Source: Prevotella sp. UBA1705
GTDB lineage: Bacteria > Bacteroidota > Bacteroidia > Bacteroidales > Bacteroidaceae
Reading direction: 5' to 3'
Assembly: GCA_002317385.1 (NCBI GenBank)
Contig: DCJH01000010.1
Span: forward strand, 1 to 21,772
Length of the DNA: 21,772 bases
The translations under genes were made by a program, and so were the position numbers. Of the stretch, positions 21,750 to 21,772 are shown piece by piece (the stretch's first letter is position 1; the number at the start of each line of letters is the position of its first letter). The notes beneath the pieces were generated by a model. The model was not told the DNA's origin and ran no database searches. It was given only the letters and a program-made list of their open reading frames with translations.

Positions 21750-21772
21750 AAGGAGGCGGCTACCTACTCTCC
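21750..21772 (-). rRNA. rrf: 5S rRNA, 3' tip only (rest beyond window)
   Basis: On the minus strand the last bases of the window read GGAGAGTAGGTAGCCGCC followed by TCC, which matches the conserved 3' segment of bacterial 5S rRNA (GGGAGAGTAGG then the terminal helix strand). A strong terminator follows at once. The exact 3' end (about 21750-21755) is estimated. An rRNA operon therefore ends here, converging with fbp. Confidence 0.8.

Larger units (their letters stand above)
20945..21772. other. 828-bp non-coding region between fbp and the rRNA operon end
   Basis: No protein gene can be supported. In order it holds the fbp terminator, a second copy of the phased repeats (21096-21175), an AT-rich, G-poor tract (about 21185-21370), a 14-bp palindrome TTCAATTAATTGAA (21386-21399), a possible promoter box (21410-21417), a hairpin (21502-21526), a degenerate CRISPR-like element (21529-21614) and the rRNA terminator with the 5S tip. 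The stretch 21615-21700 shows nothing I recognise. Confidence 0.7.

Overview
The window looks like a chromosomal segment of a Bacteroidota bacterium, most likely Prevotella or a close relative. Evidence for this is the set of Bacteroidota-type promoters (-7 box TAnnTTTG) in front of several genes, weak or absent Shine-Dalgarno sites, Bacteroidales-restricted lipoproteins (DUF4827-like and DUF4738-like), an HU-CCDC81/SPOR protein, a class III fructose-bisphosphatase and a fused HisIE. The genus is inferred from family distribution and general resemblance; no search was run.

Layout. (1) 1-1380, plus strand: the 3' end of a polysaccharide deacetylase gene, then queG (epoxyqueuosine reductase) and an 84-residue unknown protein, overlapping one another. 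(2) 1521-2843, plus strand: an MFS sugar-type permease, ending at a strong bidirectional terminator (2878-2936) shared with the converging glmM. (3) 7357-2990, minus strand: a DUF4738-like lipoprotein, an NrnA-type DHH/DHHA1 phosphoesterase, an FKBP-like DUF4827 lipoprotein and GlmM. (4) 7738-9321, plus strand: a divergently expressed pair, an HU-CCDC81/TM/SPOR protein and a zinc-ribbon/FHA protein. (5) 9520-20944, plus strand: a long co-directional run with tight spacing: purU, hisH, hisA, hisF, hisIE, an FtsE-like ATPase, lysC, lysA, a membrane GT2-like protein, a GT4-like N-domain protein and fbp, closed by a hairpin terminator. (6) 20945-21772: non-coding, with a repeat locus, a G-poor tract, a degenerate CRISPR-like pair of repeats, and the terminator plus 3' tip of a 5S rRNA gene on the minus strand.

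How the genes work together. HisH/HisF release AICAR, which re-enters purine synthesis, and PurU controls the 10-formyl-THF/formate pool that purine synthesis uses, so purU-hisHAF-hisIE forms one metabolic neighbourhood. LysC and LysA are the first and last enzymes of the DAP/lysine route; with GlmM (glucosamine-1-phosphate for peptidoglycan), an FtsE-like ATPase and a SPOR protein the window leans towards envelope building.

Most unusual items. (a) A minimal degenerate type I-C-like CRISPR element (21529-21614) with no cas genes in view; its short spacer begins with 12 nt identical to the core promoter of the DUF4738 gene at 7398-7409, which resembles a crRNA-like regulatory RNA but could be chance in AT-rich DNA. 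(b) A family of repeats with core AGGTAnTAAT, phased at exactly 22 bp with inverted partners, at two intergenic loci 14.6 kb apart. (c) Two adjacent glycosyltransferase-like proteins lacking key parts: a GT2-like protein without the usual acidic DxD-like motif and a GT4-like N-terminal domain with no recognisable donor-binding half. (d) A HisH with altered conserved motifs. All functions are read from motifs and translations only.
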